The translations under genes and the position numbers were made by a program. DNA of 7,663 bases from the NCBI GenBank assembly GCA_018668795.1, contig JABJBD010000102.1, forward strand, positions 1 through 7,663. Reading direction: 5' to 3'. Origin of the DNA: Candidatus Puniceispirillum sp. (lineage in GTDB: Bacteria; Pseudomonadota; Alphaproteobacteria; Puniceispirillales; Puniceispirillaceae). This document shows, piece by piece, positions 1 to 6,924 of this stretch (position 1 is its first letter; each line of letters begins with the position of its first letter). Under the pieces are notes generated by a model. That model did not search any database, was not told the origin of the DNA, and saw nothing but the letters and a program-made list of their open reading frames with translations.

Positions 1-676
1 ATTCCAGCCGTGCTGCCATAGTTACAGCCAGCATTTCGGCCAGCAATATCAATAAGTCAGTCCCAAGATTGGGCTGGAAACTGGTTTCAGTCTTGCCGCC
101 AAGCGCCAAAACGCAACGTGACATAGGCTCGGCAAGCTGATCGGGAAGCCGGATAATCGCAACCGATGGCGCGCTTAGTTTTAAGCTGGATTTTGCGACG
201 TCGCCAGGCGGGCCCAGAAACAGTGTTTGTCCCTCGATAGCGTCATCTATCTTCGCGGCAGGTACAACAATGATGTCACTTTGTCGGGCAAATTGCAGAA
301 CGCTTTCACGTTCGATAAACAGCCGACAAAAGCGCAGATCAAAGATCGTCGGAAATTCCTGGGTAATGGCTTCGCACATGCCTGCAATGTCGGTGCTTGC
401 CAGCAAGGCCAGCGTGGCGTGATGAAGGCGTTGCCAATTAACCATATTTTCAGAGGCAACATGGATCAGCGATTCATTGGCCTTGGACAGACGCTGGGCT
501 TCTTTGCGCGCGCGGGCGGCAATCGCGGGCGTCAGATCAACAATATTGACGCGATCCGGTGCGTCTGCATCAGACTTTAGATCGCGCATATGCTTATCCA
601 GAAAATCAGGATTTTCGCTGAGATAGCGTAAAACATCTTCGGCGGTAGGCTGATATCCGGATTGATCAGATGGCAT
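1..676 (-). CDS. DUF484 family protein, partial (3' end beyond the left edge)
   Basis: Reading the minus strand from the ATG at 676-674 gives 225 codons with no stop before the window edge. The N-terminus reads MPSDQSGYQPTAEDVLRYLS and continues ENPDFLDKHM, the 'DVL.YL..NPDFL..H' opening typical of DUF484 proteins. Residues of about 50-80 are charged and helical (ARARKEAQRLSKANESLIHV), likely a short coiled coil. The rest looks like the GAF-like fold of this family. The last visible stretch (GTDLLILLAEMLAVTMAARL) resembles the usual 'GTELL.FLA..L' C-terminal helix, so the true end is probably only a few to a few tens of codons away. Family members have no settled biochemical role, although in many proteobacteria they lie beside xerC; a xerC gene could lie just past the left edge. 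The start is 15 bases after the transaldolase stop, so the two genes are probably cotranscribed. Its Shine-Dalgarno sequence is weak. Family call is confident; function unknown. Confidence 0.85.
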   Translation of the reverse strand, partial: MPSDQSGYQPTAEDVLRYLSENPDFLDKHMRDLKSDADAPDRVNIVDLTPAIAARARKEAQRLSKANESLIHVASENMVNWQRLHHATLALLASTDIAGMCEAITQEFPTIFDLRFCRLFIERESVLQFARQSDIIVVPAAKIDDAIEGQTLFLGPPGDVAKSSLKLSAPSVAIIRLPDQLAEPMSRCVLALGGKTETSFQPNLGTDLLILLAEMLAVTMAARLE

Positions 677-691
677 CGTTAAAACCGTTTG

Positions 692-1345
692 CTAGAGAAT
701 CGATTGACCTGTTCCCGCCCAGTCCGCCATGAAAGCATCAAGCCCTTTGTCGGTGAGTGGGTGTTTATATAAAGCCCCCAGAATTTTTGGGGGGATTGTA
801 ACAACATCAGCACCCATTAAAGCCGCGTCAACCACATGCTGGGTACTGCGCACCGAAGCGACAAGCACTTCGGTCTGCATGTCATAATTATTGTAGATGG
901 TGCAGATTTCCTCAATCAGCCCCATGCCATCGGCGCCCAGATCATCAAGCCGCCCGACAAAAGGCGAGATAAAGGCAGCCCCTGCCTTGGCGGCAAGCAA
1001 GGCCTGTCCAGTCGTAAAACACAAGGTGACATTGACTTTGGTGTCCGCATCAGCCAAGGCACGACAGGTCATCAGACCAGCTTCGGTTAGCGGCACTTTG
1101 ACGGCAACATTCTTGGCGATTTTAGCCAGTTTGCGGCCTTCGGCCAGCATCGTGTCAAAATCCATGGCAGCCACTTCGGCGCTAACAGGTCCGTCAGTCA
1201 TGTCACAGATTTCGGCAATGGTTTCGATGATGTTGCGGCCAGATTTGGCTATTAGCGACGGGTTGGTTGTGACACCATCAACAAAGCCCGTTTTTATGTA
1301 GGTTGCGATTTCAGCAACATCAGCACTATCGAGAAAAATTTTCAT
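692..1345 (-). CDS. Transaldolase, small TalC/MipB (Fsa-like) subfamily
   Basis: 217-residue single-domain (beta/alpha)8 barrel aldolase; the length fits the decameric TalC/FSA group (about 214-220 residues). The expected role is cytosolic transfer of a dihydroxyacetone unit between sedoheptulose 7-phosphate and glyceraldehyde 3-phosphate in the non-oxidative pentose phosphate pathway. Visible active-site residues: Asp6 in FLDSAD, Asn28 in VTTNPS, Schiff-base Lys83 in VAVKVPLT, Thr107, and Ser164 in VASVRS. Aligned by eye to E. coli FsaA, Glu57 replaces Gln59 and Phe129 replaces Tyr131. Those are the transaldolase states, so transaldolase is preferred over fructose-6-phosphate aldolase. The start is the ATG at 1345, giving MKIFLDSADV like its relatives, with an AAAGG element 8 bases upstream; an in-frame TTG at 1366 would add seven residues and overlap that element. 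The gene is divergent from priA and probably leads an operon with the DUF484 gene. Pipelines may name it tal, talC or fsa. Confidence 0.93.
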   Translation of the reverse strand: MKIFLDSADVAEIATYIKTGFVDGVTTNPSLIAKSGRNIIETIAEICDMTDGPVSAEVAAMDFDTMLAEGRKLAKIAKNVAVKVPLTEAGLMTCRALADADTKVNVTLCFTTGQALLAAKAGAAFISPFVGRLDDLGADGMGLIEEICTIYNNYDMQTEVLVASVRSTQHVVDAALMGADVVTIPPKILGALYKHPLTDKGLDAFMADWAGTGQSIL

Positions 1346-1459
1346 CTGGTTTACCTTTAAAGACAAAGAATGCCGCCCGCGATTTAACTCTTGCGATTTA
1401 ACGGTTGTGGCCGCAGTTTATCCCAAGGAAGCTTGCAAATCTATAACCATGATAGGCCT
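1346..1459. promoter_or_regulatory. Divergent intergenic region between the transaldolase gene and priA
   Basis: These 114 bases separate two outward-pointing genes, so promoters for both are expected here. I see the AAAGG ribosome site of the transaldolase gene near 1354-1358 (minus strand) and a tandem repeat at 1379-1406. An AT-rich TTTATC at 1417-1422 could serve as a -10 for priA, but no convincing -35 lies at a normal distance. Promoter positions therefore cannot be assigned; only the inference from gene orientation is firm. Confidence 0.5.
1379..1406. repeat. Two-copy 14-bp tandem repeat in the divergent promoter region
   Basis: The units 1379-1392 (GCGATTTAACTCTT) and 1393-1406 (GCGATTTAACGGTT) match at 12 of 14 positions, with the first 10 bases identical. 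The repeat is noncoding if priA starts at 1460. It lies 33 bases upstream of the transaldolase start and about 53 upstream of the priA start. It could be a paired binding site for a regulator or simply a chance duplication; the sequence alone does not decide. Confidence 0.7.
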
Positions 1460-3709
1460 ATGTTGAAAAGCCCCGATAATAGTGCAGATCACAATAGCCA
1501 GATGCCCAGTATTCTGACATCGGAAACGGTTTCGGTTGCCGTGGCGGTACCGATTGCTGGTGCTTATGATTATCTGCAACGCAAGGTGGGGCATCAAACG
1601 GATTGGGGGGTTAGCCGCGGCACCATTGTTACGGTGCCTTTTGGTGGCCGGCTTGTGGCTGGAATTGTGCTGGGCATTGGCACAGGTGATGTGGCACCGG
1701 AAAAATTGAAAGCCATTAACGCGGTGGCACCGCTACCTGCGTTGGATGCGGCATTTGTCAGTTTTATCGAACGCGTTGCGGCCTGGACATTGGCACCGAT
1801 TGGCGCCGTGGTAAAAATGGTACTAAGCCAGCCGCGTGCTTTACAGACACCGCCGCAAACCACCTTGTTTAGCAAAGCTAAAATAATTCCAGACGGTGTC
1901 AGGGTTACGCAGGCACGCCAGCAGGTACATGATGTTCTGGGCGAAGCGGGCGCGATGACAGCCACCGAACTTGCGCGCGTTGCTGATGTAGGCACCAGTG
2001 TGATCAGTGCGATGGCCAAGGCAGATATGCTGACCTCGATGCAGGTTTCGGCTGATCGCCCACCTGCGCCACCGCAAACTGATCTTCCCAGTCTGACATT
2101 GACCGATGATCAGCAAAATGCCGCCGATATGATGGTGGCGGCCTGTGGCAACGGATTTCACCCTTTTCTGCTTGATGGTGTTACGGGATCTGGCAAAACC
2201 GAAGTCTATTTTGAAGCGGTCAAGACGGTGCTGGACGCCGGCCAGCAGGTTTTGATCCTGTTACCGGAAATTGCGCTATCAAGCGGCTGGCGAGCGCGGT
2301 TTGAGCGCCGCTTTGGCGTTGCCCCTGTCGAATGGCATTCGGATATCGGCAATAGCCAGAAACGCAGGGCATGGCGCTATGTACTTTCAGGTGACGCTAA
2401 ACTGGTTGTTGGCGCGCGTTCAGCATTGTTTCTGCCGTTTTCCAATCTGGGTTTGATTGTTGTCGATGAAGAACATGACCATGCCTATAAGCAGGAAGAC
2501 CAGACAATCTATCAAGCACGTGACATGGCGGTGGTGCGCGCGCATATACAACGATGCCCAATTATTCTGGCATCAGCGACGCCATCGCTGGAAAGCTGGG
2601 TGAATGCTGGCAAGACAGGTGAAACCCCGCGCTATCAGCATGTCGGCTTGCCGAACCGTATCCATGGGGCGGCCTTGCCCGTGATGACCGCTATTGATTT
2701 GCGCCAGACGCCACCTGAACGTGGGCGCTGGCTGTCACCACCGCTGGTGGATGCGATCGCAGCACGGTTGGAAGCGGGTGAACAATCCTTGCTGTTTTTG
2801 AACCGGCGCGGCTATGCGCCGCTGACATTGTGTGGCAGTTGCGGGCATAAATTAACATGTCCAAATTGTGATAGCTGGATGGTTGCGCATAAATTATCAG
2901 GGCGACTTCGTTGTCATCATTGCGGGCATCAGACCCGACCAAGCAATCATTGTACAGCCTGTGGACAGACAGATACGATGCAAGCGTGCGGCCCTGGCGT
3001 CGAACGGCTTGCCGAAGAAGTGCTGTGGCGATTTCCTGATGCCCGCTTTGCTGTGCTTTCGAGTGATACAGTCGGCACTCCAAAGGCTGCCGAAGCCTTT
3101 ATCCAGTCGGTCATTGATGGGGATGTCGATATTATCATCGGTACGCAGATGGTTGCCAAAGGGCATCATTTTCCCAATCTGACATTGGTTGGTGTTGTTG
3201 ATGCCGATCTGGGGCTGGCAGGAGGTGATTTGCGCGCCGCTGAACGCACATTTCAGATGTTATCGCAAGTGGCAGGCCGTGCAGGCCGCGAATCGCGCCC
3301 TGGAGAAGCGATGTTGCAAACGCTTGATCCCGAAAATCAGGTGCTTGCCTGTTTGCTTGAGGGCAAGCGTGATGCCTTTTTATCGATGGAGGCGCATGCG
3401 CGATCCTTGGCTGGTATGCCACCGTCAGGACAGCTGGCGGCGCTGATTCTGTCGTCACATGATGAAAAACGGCTTCATGCGACGTTACGTCGCCTCGATC
3501 AGTCCAGACCACATTTTACCAGTGTTGATATTTTTGGTCCGGCGATTGCCCCCATAGGTTTCCTGAAAGGGCGGCATCGGGGGCGTTTGCTGATCCGCAC
3601 CGATAGATCGGTGGATATTCAAGGGATTTTGCGCGATTGGCTGGCTGACTTTAAGCCAGATTCAGGGGTAAAATTGCAGATTGATATTGATCCCTATAAT
3701 TTTCTGTAA
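1460..3709 (+). CDS. priA: Primosomal protein N', replication-restart 3'-5' DNA helicase PriA
   Basis: PriA binds stalled or repaired replication forks and reloads the DnaB helicase. With the ATG at 1460 the protein has 749 residues (E. coli: 732). Features in order: N-terminal 3'-DNA-binding domain beginning near VSVAVAVPIAGAYDYL; a winged-helix region near 149-196; superfamily 2 helicase core with Walker A GVTGSGKT (240-247, Lys246), DEEH (336-339), SATPS (372-376), GTQMVAKGHHF (561-571) and QVAGRAGR (603-610); then the C-terminal domain. Eight cysteines (458, 461, 467, 470, 485, 488, 498, 501) form the two zinc sites inserted in the helicase lobe. No key residue is missing. The start is uncertain: ATG 1460 has a weak TAGG a few bases upstream; ATG 1502 (735 residues) begins closer to the conserved domain but lacks a ribosome site; an in-frame TTG at 1391 lies inside the tandem repeat and is unlikely. 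No clear terminator follows, so some readthrough into the atp operon is possible. Confidence 0.95.
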   Translation: MLKSPDNSADHNSQMPSILTSETVSVAVAVPIAGAYDYLQRKVGHQTDWGVSRGTIVTVPFGGRLVAGIVLGIGTGDVAPEKLKAINAVAPLPALDAAFVSFIERVAAWTLAPIGAVVKMVLSQPRALQTPPQTTLFSKAKIIPDGVRVTQARQQVHDVLGEAGAMTATELARVADVGTSVISAMAKADMLTSMQVSADRPPAPPQTDLPSLTLTDDQQNAADMMVAACGNGFHPFLLDGVTGSGKTEVYFEAVKTVLDAGQQVLILLPEIALSSGWRARFERRFGVAPVEWHSDIGNSQKRRAWRYVLSGDAKLVVGARSALFLPFSNLGLIVVDEEHDHAYKQEDQTIYQARDMAVVRAHIQRCPIILASATPSLESWVNAGKTGETPRYQHVGLPNRIHGAALPVMTAIDLRQTPPERGRWLSPPLVDAIAARLEAGEQSLLFLNRRGYAPLTLCGSCGHKLTCPNCDSWMVAHKLSGRLRCHHCGHQTRPSNHCTACGQTDTMQACGPGVERLAEEVLWRFPDARFAVLSSDTVGTPKAAEAFIQSVIDGDVDIIIGTQMVAKGHHFPNLTLVGVVDADLGLAGGDLRAAERTFQMLSQVAGRAGRESRPGEAMLQTLDPENQVLACLLEGKRDAFLSMEAHARSLAGMPPSGQLAALILSSHDEKRLHATLRRLDQSRPHFTSVDIFGPAIAPIGFLKGRHRGRLLIRTDRSVDIQGILRDWLADFKPDSGVKLQIDIDPYNFL

Positions 3710-3901
3710 AATTGTTTTTGAAATACGCGCCTATTTTGGTCATGTGGTTGCCGATATGACGCATTTTTAAGCTGTTGAATGCTTGCGTTTCGGCTAGGGC
3801 TATGATAGCACCCAAGGCGTCATAAAAGTCTGATGGGTTTGCCCCTATTGACTGTAGGCATCATAAAGTTGTTCGTATCTTATCAGGATGAGGGTAAGTC
3901 T
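3710..3901 (+). promoter_or_regulatory. Upstream and leader region of the F1 ATP synthase operon
   Basis: This 192-base gap follows the priA stop and ends at the atpH start. It is AT-rich at first and holds no convincing gene, no U-tract terminator and no RNA gene. The most promoter-like stretch is at 3775-3806. If transcription begins just after that stretch, the atp mRNA would have a leader of about 90 bases. The last part contains the atpH ribosome site GAGGG at 3890-3894. Confidence 0.5.
3775..3806 (+). promoter_or_regulatory. Candidate promoter of the atp operon
   Basis: TTGAATG (3775-3781) resembles a -35. It is followed by GCTAGGGC (3793-3800, 11-base spacer) and GCTATGAT (3799-3806, 17-base spacer). 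Both resemble the GCTA-type -10 element of Caulobacter-like housekeeping promoters (TTGACGS, 10-14 bases, GCTANAWC), but neither is a full match. In E. coli terms TATGAT is a fair -10, but its distance from TTGAAT is 20 bases, which is too long. Tentative. Confidence 0.3.
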
Positions 3902-3904
3902 TTG
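3890..3904 (+). promoter_or_regulatory. Ribosome binding site that fixes the TTG start of atpH
   Basis: GAGGG at 3890-3894 stands 7 bases before the TTG codon at 3902-3904, an ideal spacing. The upstream in-frame ATG at 3833 has only an AAGG about 15 bases away. The placement, together with the family's usual N-terminus, decides for TTG. Confidence 0.75.
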
Positions 3905-4456
3905 AGTTCAGGCGCAACAGGTCTTGCAGGTCGTTATGCTGGTGCACTTTATGCATTGGCTGAAGATACCGGTAATATTAAAGAAATCGTGGCTGATCTG
4001 ACTGATCTGGCAAAGCTTGTCGGCGAAAATGACGACATGAAAATGCTTATTTCATCGCCAGCACTCACCCGCGGTGAACAGCAGGCTGGCATTACGGCGA
4101 TCACTGAAAAAGCCGGTGCTAATGCGCTGACAGTAAAGTTTCTTGGTACATTGGCCGAAAATGGCCGCCTGCATGTGCTTCTTAAAATTATTAGTGTGTT
4201 CCTTGATGAACATGCGCGCCGCCAAGGTCAAATCTCGGCGGAGGTCGTTTCGGCTGTTGAACTTGACGCTAACCGCAAGGCTAGTGTCGAAAAGGCAGTC
4301 GCCAGCCTAGCTGGTAGCGACAAATTATCGCTTTCAATGCGTGTTGATCCATCTCTTATCGGGGGATTGGTTGTGCGGATTGGGTCTCGAATGATTGATA
4401 CGTCAATCAAAACAAAACTTAGCAGGCTAGAAACAGCCATGAAGGGTGTAGCGTGA
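3902..4456 (+). CDS. atpH: F1 ATP synthase delta subunit (OSCP homologue)
   Basis: The delta subunit sits on top of F1 and joins the alpha3beta3 hexamer to the peripheral stalk of F0. From the TTG at 3902 the product has 184 residues and begins MSSGATGLAGRYAGALYALA, matching the usual 'AGRYA.AL..LA' first helix of the family and the normal length of about 180-186. Residues to about 105 form the N-terminal helical bundle; the C-terminal conserved stretch PSLIGGLVVRIGSRMID starts at residue 150. Starting at the ATG at 3833 would add 23 residues (MGLPLLTVGIIKLFVSYQDEG) that are not a family feature and lack a good ribosome site. The stop TGA overlaps the atpA ATG by one base (TGATG), which suggests translational coupling. 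It is the first gene of the operon, the usual place in Alphaproteobacteria, where F1 and F0 genes are in separate clusters. Confidence 0.95.
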   Translation: MSSGATGLAGRYAGALYALAEDTGNIKEIVADLTDLAKLVGENDDMKMLISSPALTRGEQQAGITAITEKAGANALTVKFLGTLAENGRLHVLLKIISVFLDEHARRQGQISAEVVSAVELDANRKASVEKAVASLAGSDKLSLSMRVDPSLIGGLVVRIGSRMIDTSIKTKLSRLETAMKGVA

Positions 4457-5991
4457 TGGATATTCGTGCGGCTGAAATTTCAGCGATCCTCAAAGATCAA
4501 ATTGCCAATTTCGGGAGTGAAGCCGAAGTTGCCGAAGTCGGCCGTGTGCTGTCTGTCGGAGACGGTATTGCCCGTGTGCATGGACTTGATGAGGTTCAGG
4601 CCGGTGAGATGGTCGAATTCGAAAGCGGCGTTAAAGGCATGGCGCTTAACCTCGAATCAGACAATGTTGGTATTGTTATCTTCGGTGAGGACCGTTCGAT
4701 CCGTGAAGGCGACGTTGTGCGTCGTACCGCATCGATTGTCGATACGCCAACGGGTCGCGGCTTGCTTGGTCGTGTTGTTGATGCGCTGGGTAACCCGATT
4801 GATGGCAAAGGCCCGCTTAAAGATGTTAAGCGTAGCCGTGTTGAGGTGAAAGCCCCCGGTATCATGCCACGCCAGTCGGTGCATGAGCCGATGCAAACAG
4901 GTCTGAAAGCAATCGATAGCTTGATCCCTGTTGGTCGTGGCCAGCGTGAGCTGATCATTGGTGACCGCCAGACAGGCAAAACCGCAATCGCGATTGACGC
5001 TTTTATCAATCAGAAGTCAGTCAATGAAGCGGCTGGCAAGGATGATTCGAAAAAGCTGTTCTGTATCTATGTTGCTGTTGGCCAGAAGCGGTCAACTGTT
5101 GCGCAGATTGTGCGCTCGCTGGAAGAACAAGGTGCACTAGACTATACGATTGTTGTTGCGGCAACAGCGTCGGATCCAGCGCCTATGCAGTTCCTTGCCC
5201 CTTATACAGCTTGTGCTATGGGTGAATATTTCCGCGATAATGGTATGCATGCCTTGGTTGTTTATGACGATTTGTCAAAGCAGGCTGTTGCCTATCGACA
5301 GATGAGCTTGTTGCTTCGTCGTCCGCCAGGCCGTGAAGCCTATCCAGGTGACGTTTTCTATTTGCATTCACGCCTTCTGGAACGTTCAGCCAAGCTAAAT
5401 GAAAAGAATGGTTCAGGATCATTGACAGCGTTGCCTGTTATTGAAACCCAAGCTGGTGACGTGTCTGCCTATATTCCTACGAATGTGATTTCAATCACCG
5501 ATGGCCAGATTTTCCTTGAGACTGAATTGTTCTATAAAGGTATTCGTCCGGCAGTGAATGTTGGTCTGTCTGTAAGCCGTGTTGGTTCTGCCGCACAGAT
5601 CAAGGCAATGAAGCAGGTTGCTGGTTCGATTAAGCTGGAATTGGCGCAATATCGTGAAATGGCCGCTTTTGCCCAGTTCGCATCAGATATGGACGCATCT
5701 ACACGTGCATTGCTTGCGCGTGGCGCCCGTCTGACCGAATTGCTGAAGCAACCACAATATAGCCCCATGCAGATTGAAGAACAGGTTGCTGTTATCTTTG
5801 CTGGCGTGAAAGGTTATCTTGATTCAATCGAGGTTGCCGATATTGGGCGCTTTGAAGCCAGTCTTCTTGACCATCTTCGTAGCACCGCAGCAGATGTTTT
5901 GAAAACGATTCAGCAAGAGCAAAAGCTATCTGACGATACCGAAGCCAAACTGGCGGCGGCAATCGAAGCCTTTCAGAAAAGCTTTTCATAA
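4456..5991 (+). CDS. atpA: F1 ATP synthase alpha subunit
   Basis: The alpha subunit alternates with beta in the F1 hexamer, carries the non-catalytic nucleotide sites and supplies an arginine to each catalytic site. The 511-residue product has normal length. Domains: N-terminal helix and beta-barrel (to about residue 95), nucleotide-binding domain with P-loop GDRQTGKT (169-176, Lys175), and C-terminal helical domain. The family signature PAVNVGLSVS is at 365-374 and is followed at once by the arginine finger Arg375 (E. coli Arg376). The start MDIRAAEISAIL at the ATG 4456 fits relatives; a GTG at 4453 would only add one residue. AAGGG at 4442-4446, within the end of atpH, lies 9 bases upstream. 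The stop is followed by a 50-base gap before atpG. Codon use looks like that of its neighbours. No anomaly seen. Confidence 0.98.
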   Translation: MDIRAAEISAILKDQIANFGSEAEVAEVGRVLSVGDGIARVHGLDEVQAGEMVEFESGVKGMALNLESDNVGIVIFGEDRSIREGDVVRRTASIVDTPTGRGLLGRVVDALGNPIDGKGPLKDVKRSRVEVKAPGIMPRQSVHEPMQTGLKAIDSLIPVGRGQRELIIGDRQTGKTAIAIDAFINQKSVNEAAGKDDSKKLFCIYVAVGQKRSTVAQIVRSLEEQGALDYTIVVAATASDPAPMQFLAPYTACAMGEYFRDNGMHALVVYDDLSKQAVAYRQMSLLLRRPPGREAYPGDVFYLHSRLLERSAKLNEKNGSGSLTALPVIETQAGDVSAYIPTNVISITDGQIFLETELFYKGIRPAVNVGLSVSRVGSAAQIKAMKQVAGSIKLELAQYREMAAFAQFASDMDASTRALLARGARLTELLKQPQYSPMQIEEQVAVIFAGVKGYLDSIEVADIGRFEASLLDHLRSTAADVLKTIQQEQKLSDDTEAKLAAAIEAFQKSFS

Positions 5992-6025
5992 GCGTCGAAC
6001 CGGAAACCCGAACTTAATACCCGTT

Positions 6026-6033
6026 GGGGGGAG
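6026..6033 (+). promoter_or_regulatory. Strong ribosome binding site of atpG
   Basis: GGGGGGAG ends 8 bases before the atpG ATG at 6042. It contains GGGAG, a good Shine-Dalgarno core, within a run of six G. The 50-base gap between atpA and atpG means that atpG needs its own ribosome entry rather than coupling to atpA. Confidence 0.65.
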
Positions 6034-6041
6034 TTTAGCCG

Positions 6042-6917
6042 ATGGCATCATTACAGGATCTGAAGACGCGGATTAAAAGCGTCAAGTCCACGCAGAAAAT
6101 CACTGCCGCCATGAAAATGGTGGCGGCGGCAAAATTGCGTCGGGCACAGGAATCTGCTGAGGCTGGACGTCCTTATGCAACACGTATGGGGCAGGTGATC
6201 TCAGGCCTGGCGTCAAAAGCGAATAAGGAATCCGCGCCTGCATTGCTGGTTGGCAATGGTAAAGAACAGACACATCTGCTGGTTGTTATGTCAGCTGACC
6301 GTGGTCTTTGTGGTGGGTTTAACGGATCTATCACGCGCGCGACACGTAACGAGGTTGCTCGTCTTCGTGCCGAAAATAAAACGGTCAAGTTATTTATGGT
6401 TGGCCGAAAATCAGCCGATGCGTTACGCCGCGAACTTGGCGATATATATATGGAGTCGCTTGAAGGTATTCAGGGCACTTCAGTGTCTTATGGTGATGCC
6501 GATTCGATTGGCAAGACAATCCGTGACGGATTTGAAGCTGGTGAATTTGACGTTTGTTCGATCATCTATAACAAGTTCAAAAGCGTTATTGCACAGGAAG
6601 TTACCCTGACACAGCTTATTCCAGCACAGATTGACATGTCGGCAGAATCGGACATGTTGAGTGTCAGCTATGAATATGAGCCGGAAGAAGAAGAGCTGCT
6701 GAATGCCTTGCTTCCGCGTGGTATTTCGACGCAAATCTACAGCTCGCTGCTTGAATCATCAGCGTCCGAACTGGCCGCGCGAATGACCGCAATGGATAAT
6801 GCAACACGTAATGCTGGTGATCTGATTGATCGGCTTACATTGATTTATAACCGCACACGACAGGCGACGATCACCAAAGAACTGATCGAAATCATCTCGG
6901 GTGCTGAAGCTGTTTAA
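6042..6917 (+). CDS. atpG: F1 ATP synthase gamma subunit (central stalk rotor)
   Basis: The gamma subunit is the asymmetric shaft that rotates inside alpha3beta3 and couples proton flow through F0 to ATP synthesis. The 291-residue product has the usual length (E. coli 287). It begins MASLQDLKTRIKSVKSTQKI and continues TAAMKMVAAAKLRRAQ, the N-terminal half of the antiparallel coiled coil. The central Rossmann-like domain contains DRGLCGGFN (86-94). The C-terminal helix ends with the family signature ITKELIEIISGAEA (277-290), one residue before the stop. An acidic patch (EPEEEELLNALL) lies near residue 210, ahead of the C-terminal helix. The start is fixed by the purine-rich ribosome site 8 bases upstream and by family alignment. 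The stop codon TAA lies inside an 18-bp palindrome. Confidence 0.98.
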   Translation: MASLQDLKTRIKSVKSTQKITAAMKMVAAAKLRRAQESAEAGRPYATRMGQVISGLASKANKESAPALLVGNGKEQTHLLVVMSADRGLCGGFNGSITRATRNEVARLRAENKTVKLFMVGRKSADALRRELGDIYMESLEGIQGTSVSYGDADSIGKTIRDGFEAGEFDVCSIIYNKFKSVIAQEVTLTQLIPAQIDMSAESDMLSVSYEYEPEEEELLNALLPRGISTQIYSSLLESSASELAARMTAMDNATRNAGDLIDRLTLIYNRTRQATITKELIEIISGAEAV

Positions 6918-6924
6918 ACAGCTT
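6907..6924. repeat. Perfect 18-bp palindrome covering the atpG stop codon
   Basis: AAGCTGTTTAAACAGCTT equals its own reverse complement and includes the TAA stop at 6915-6917. In RNA it can fold into a hairpin of 7 base pairs with a UUAA loop, extended by two G-U pairs (6906/6925, 6905/6926). No U-tract follows, so it is not a standard intrinsic terminator, and atpD just downstream must be transcribed. It could be a 3' stability or processing element, a protein-binding dyad, or coincidence. Confidence 0.75.

Noticed and set aside
227..580. Open plus-strand frame of 117 codons
   Set aside because: It is antisense to the DUF484 gene, which has a clear family pattern in the minus strand; no ribosome site or recognisable domain.
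1391..1459. Extended priA N-terminus from the TTG at 1391
   Set aside because: The extra residues (MRFNGCGRSLSQGSLQIYNH and on) do not resemble PriA, the TTG lies inside the tandem repeat, and no ribosome site precedes it.
2691..3512. Several open minus-strand frames of 70-130 codons within priA
   Set aside because: They lie opposite the helicase motifs and zinc-binding region of priA, overlap one another and show no protein family pattern; they are shadows of the coding strand.
3797..3812. Small hairpin (GGGCTA / TAGC-A-CC with a TGA loop) before atpH, considered as a priA terminator
   Set aside because: The stem is short with a bulged A and there is no U-tract after it; it also overlaps the best promoter candidate.
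4596..5009. Minus-strand open frame of 137 codons inside atpA
   Set aside because: It is the complement of the highly conserved alpha-subunit barrel and P-loop region; no independent evidence for a gene.
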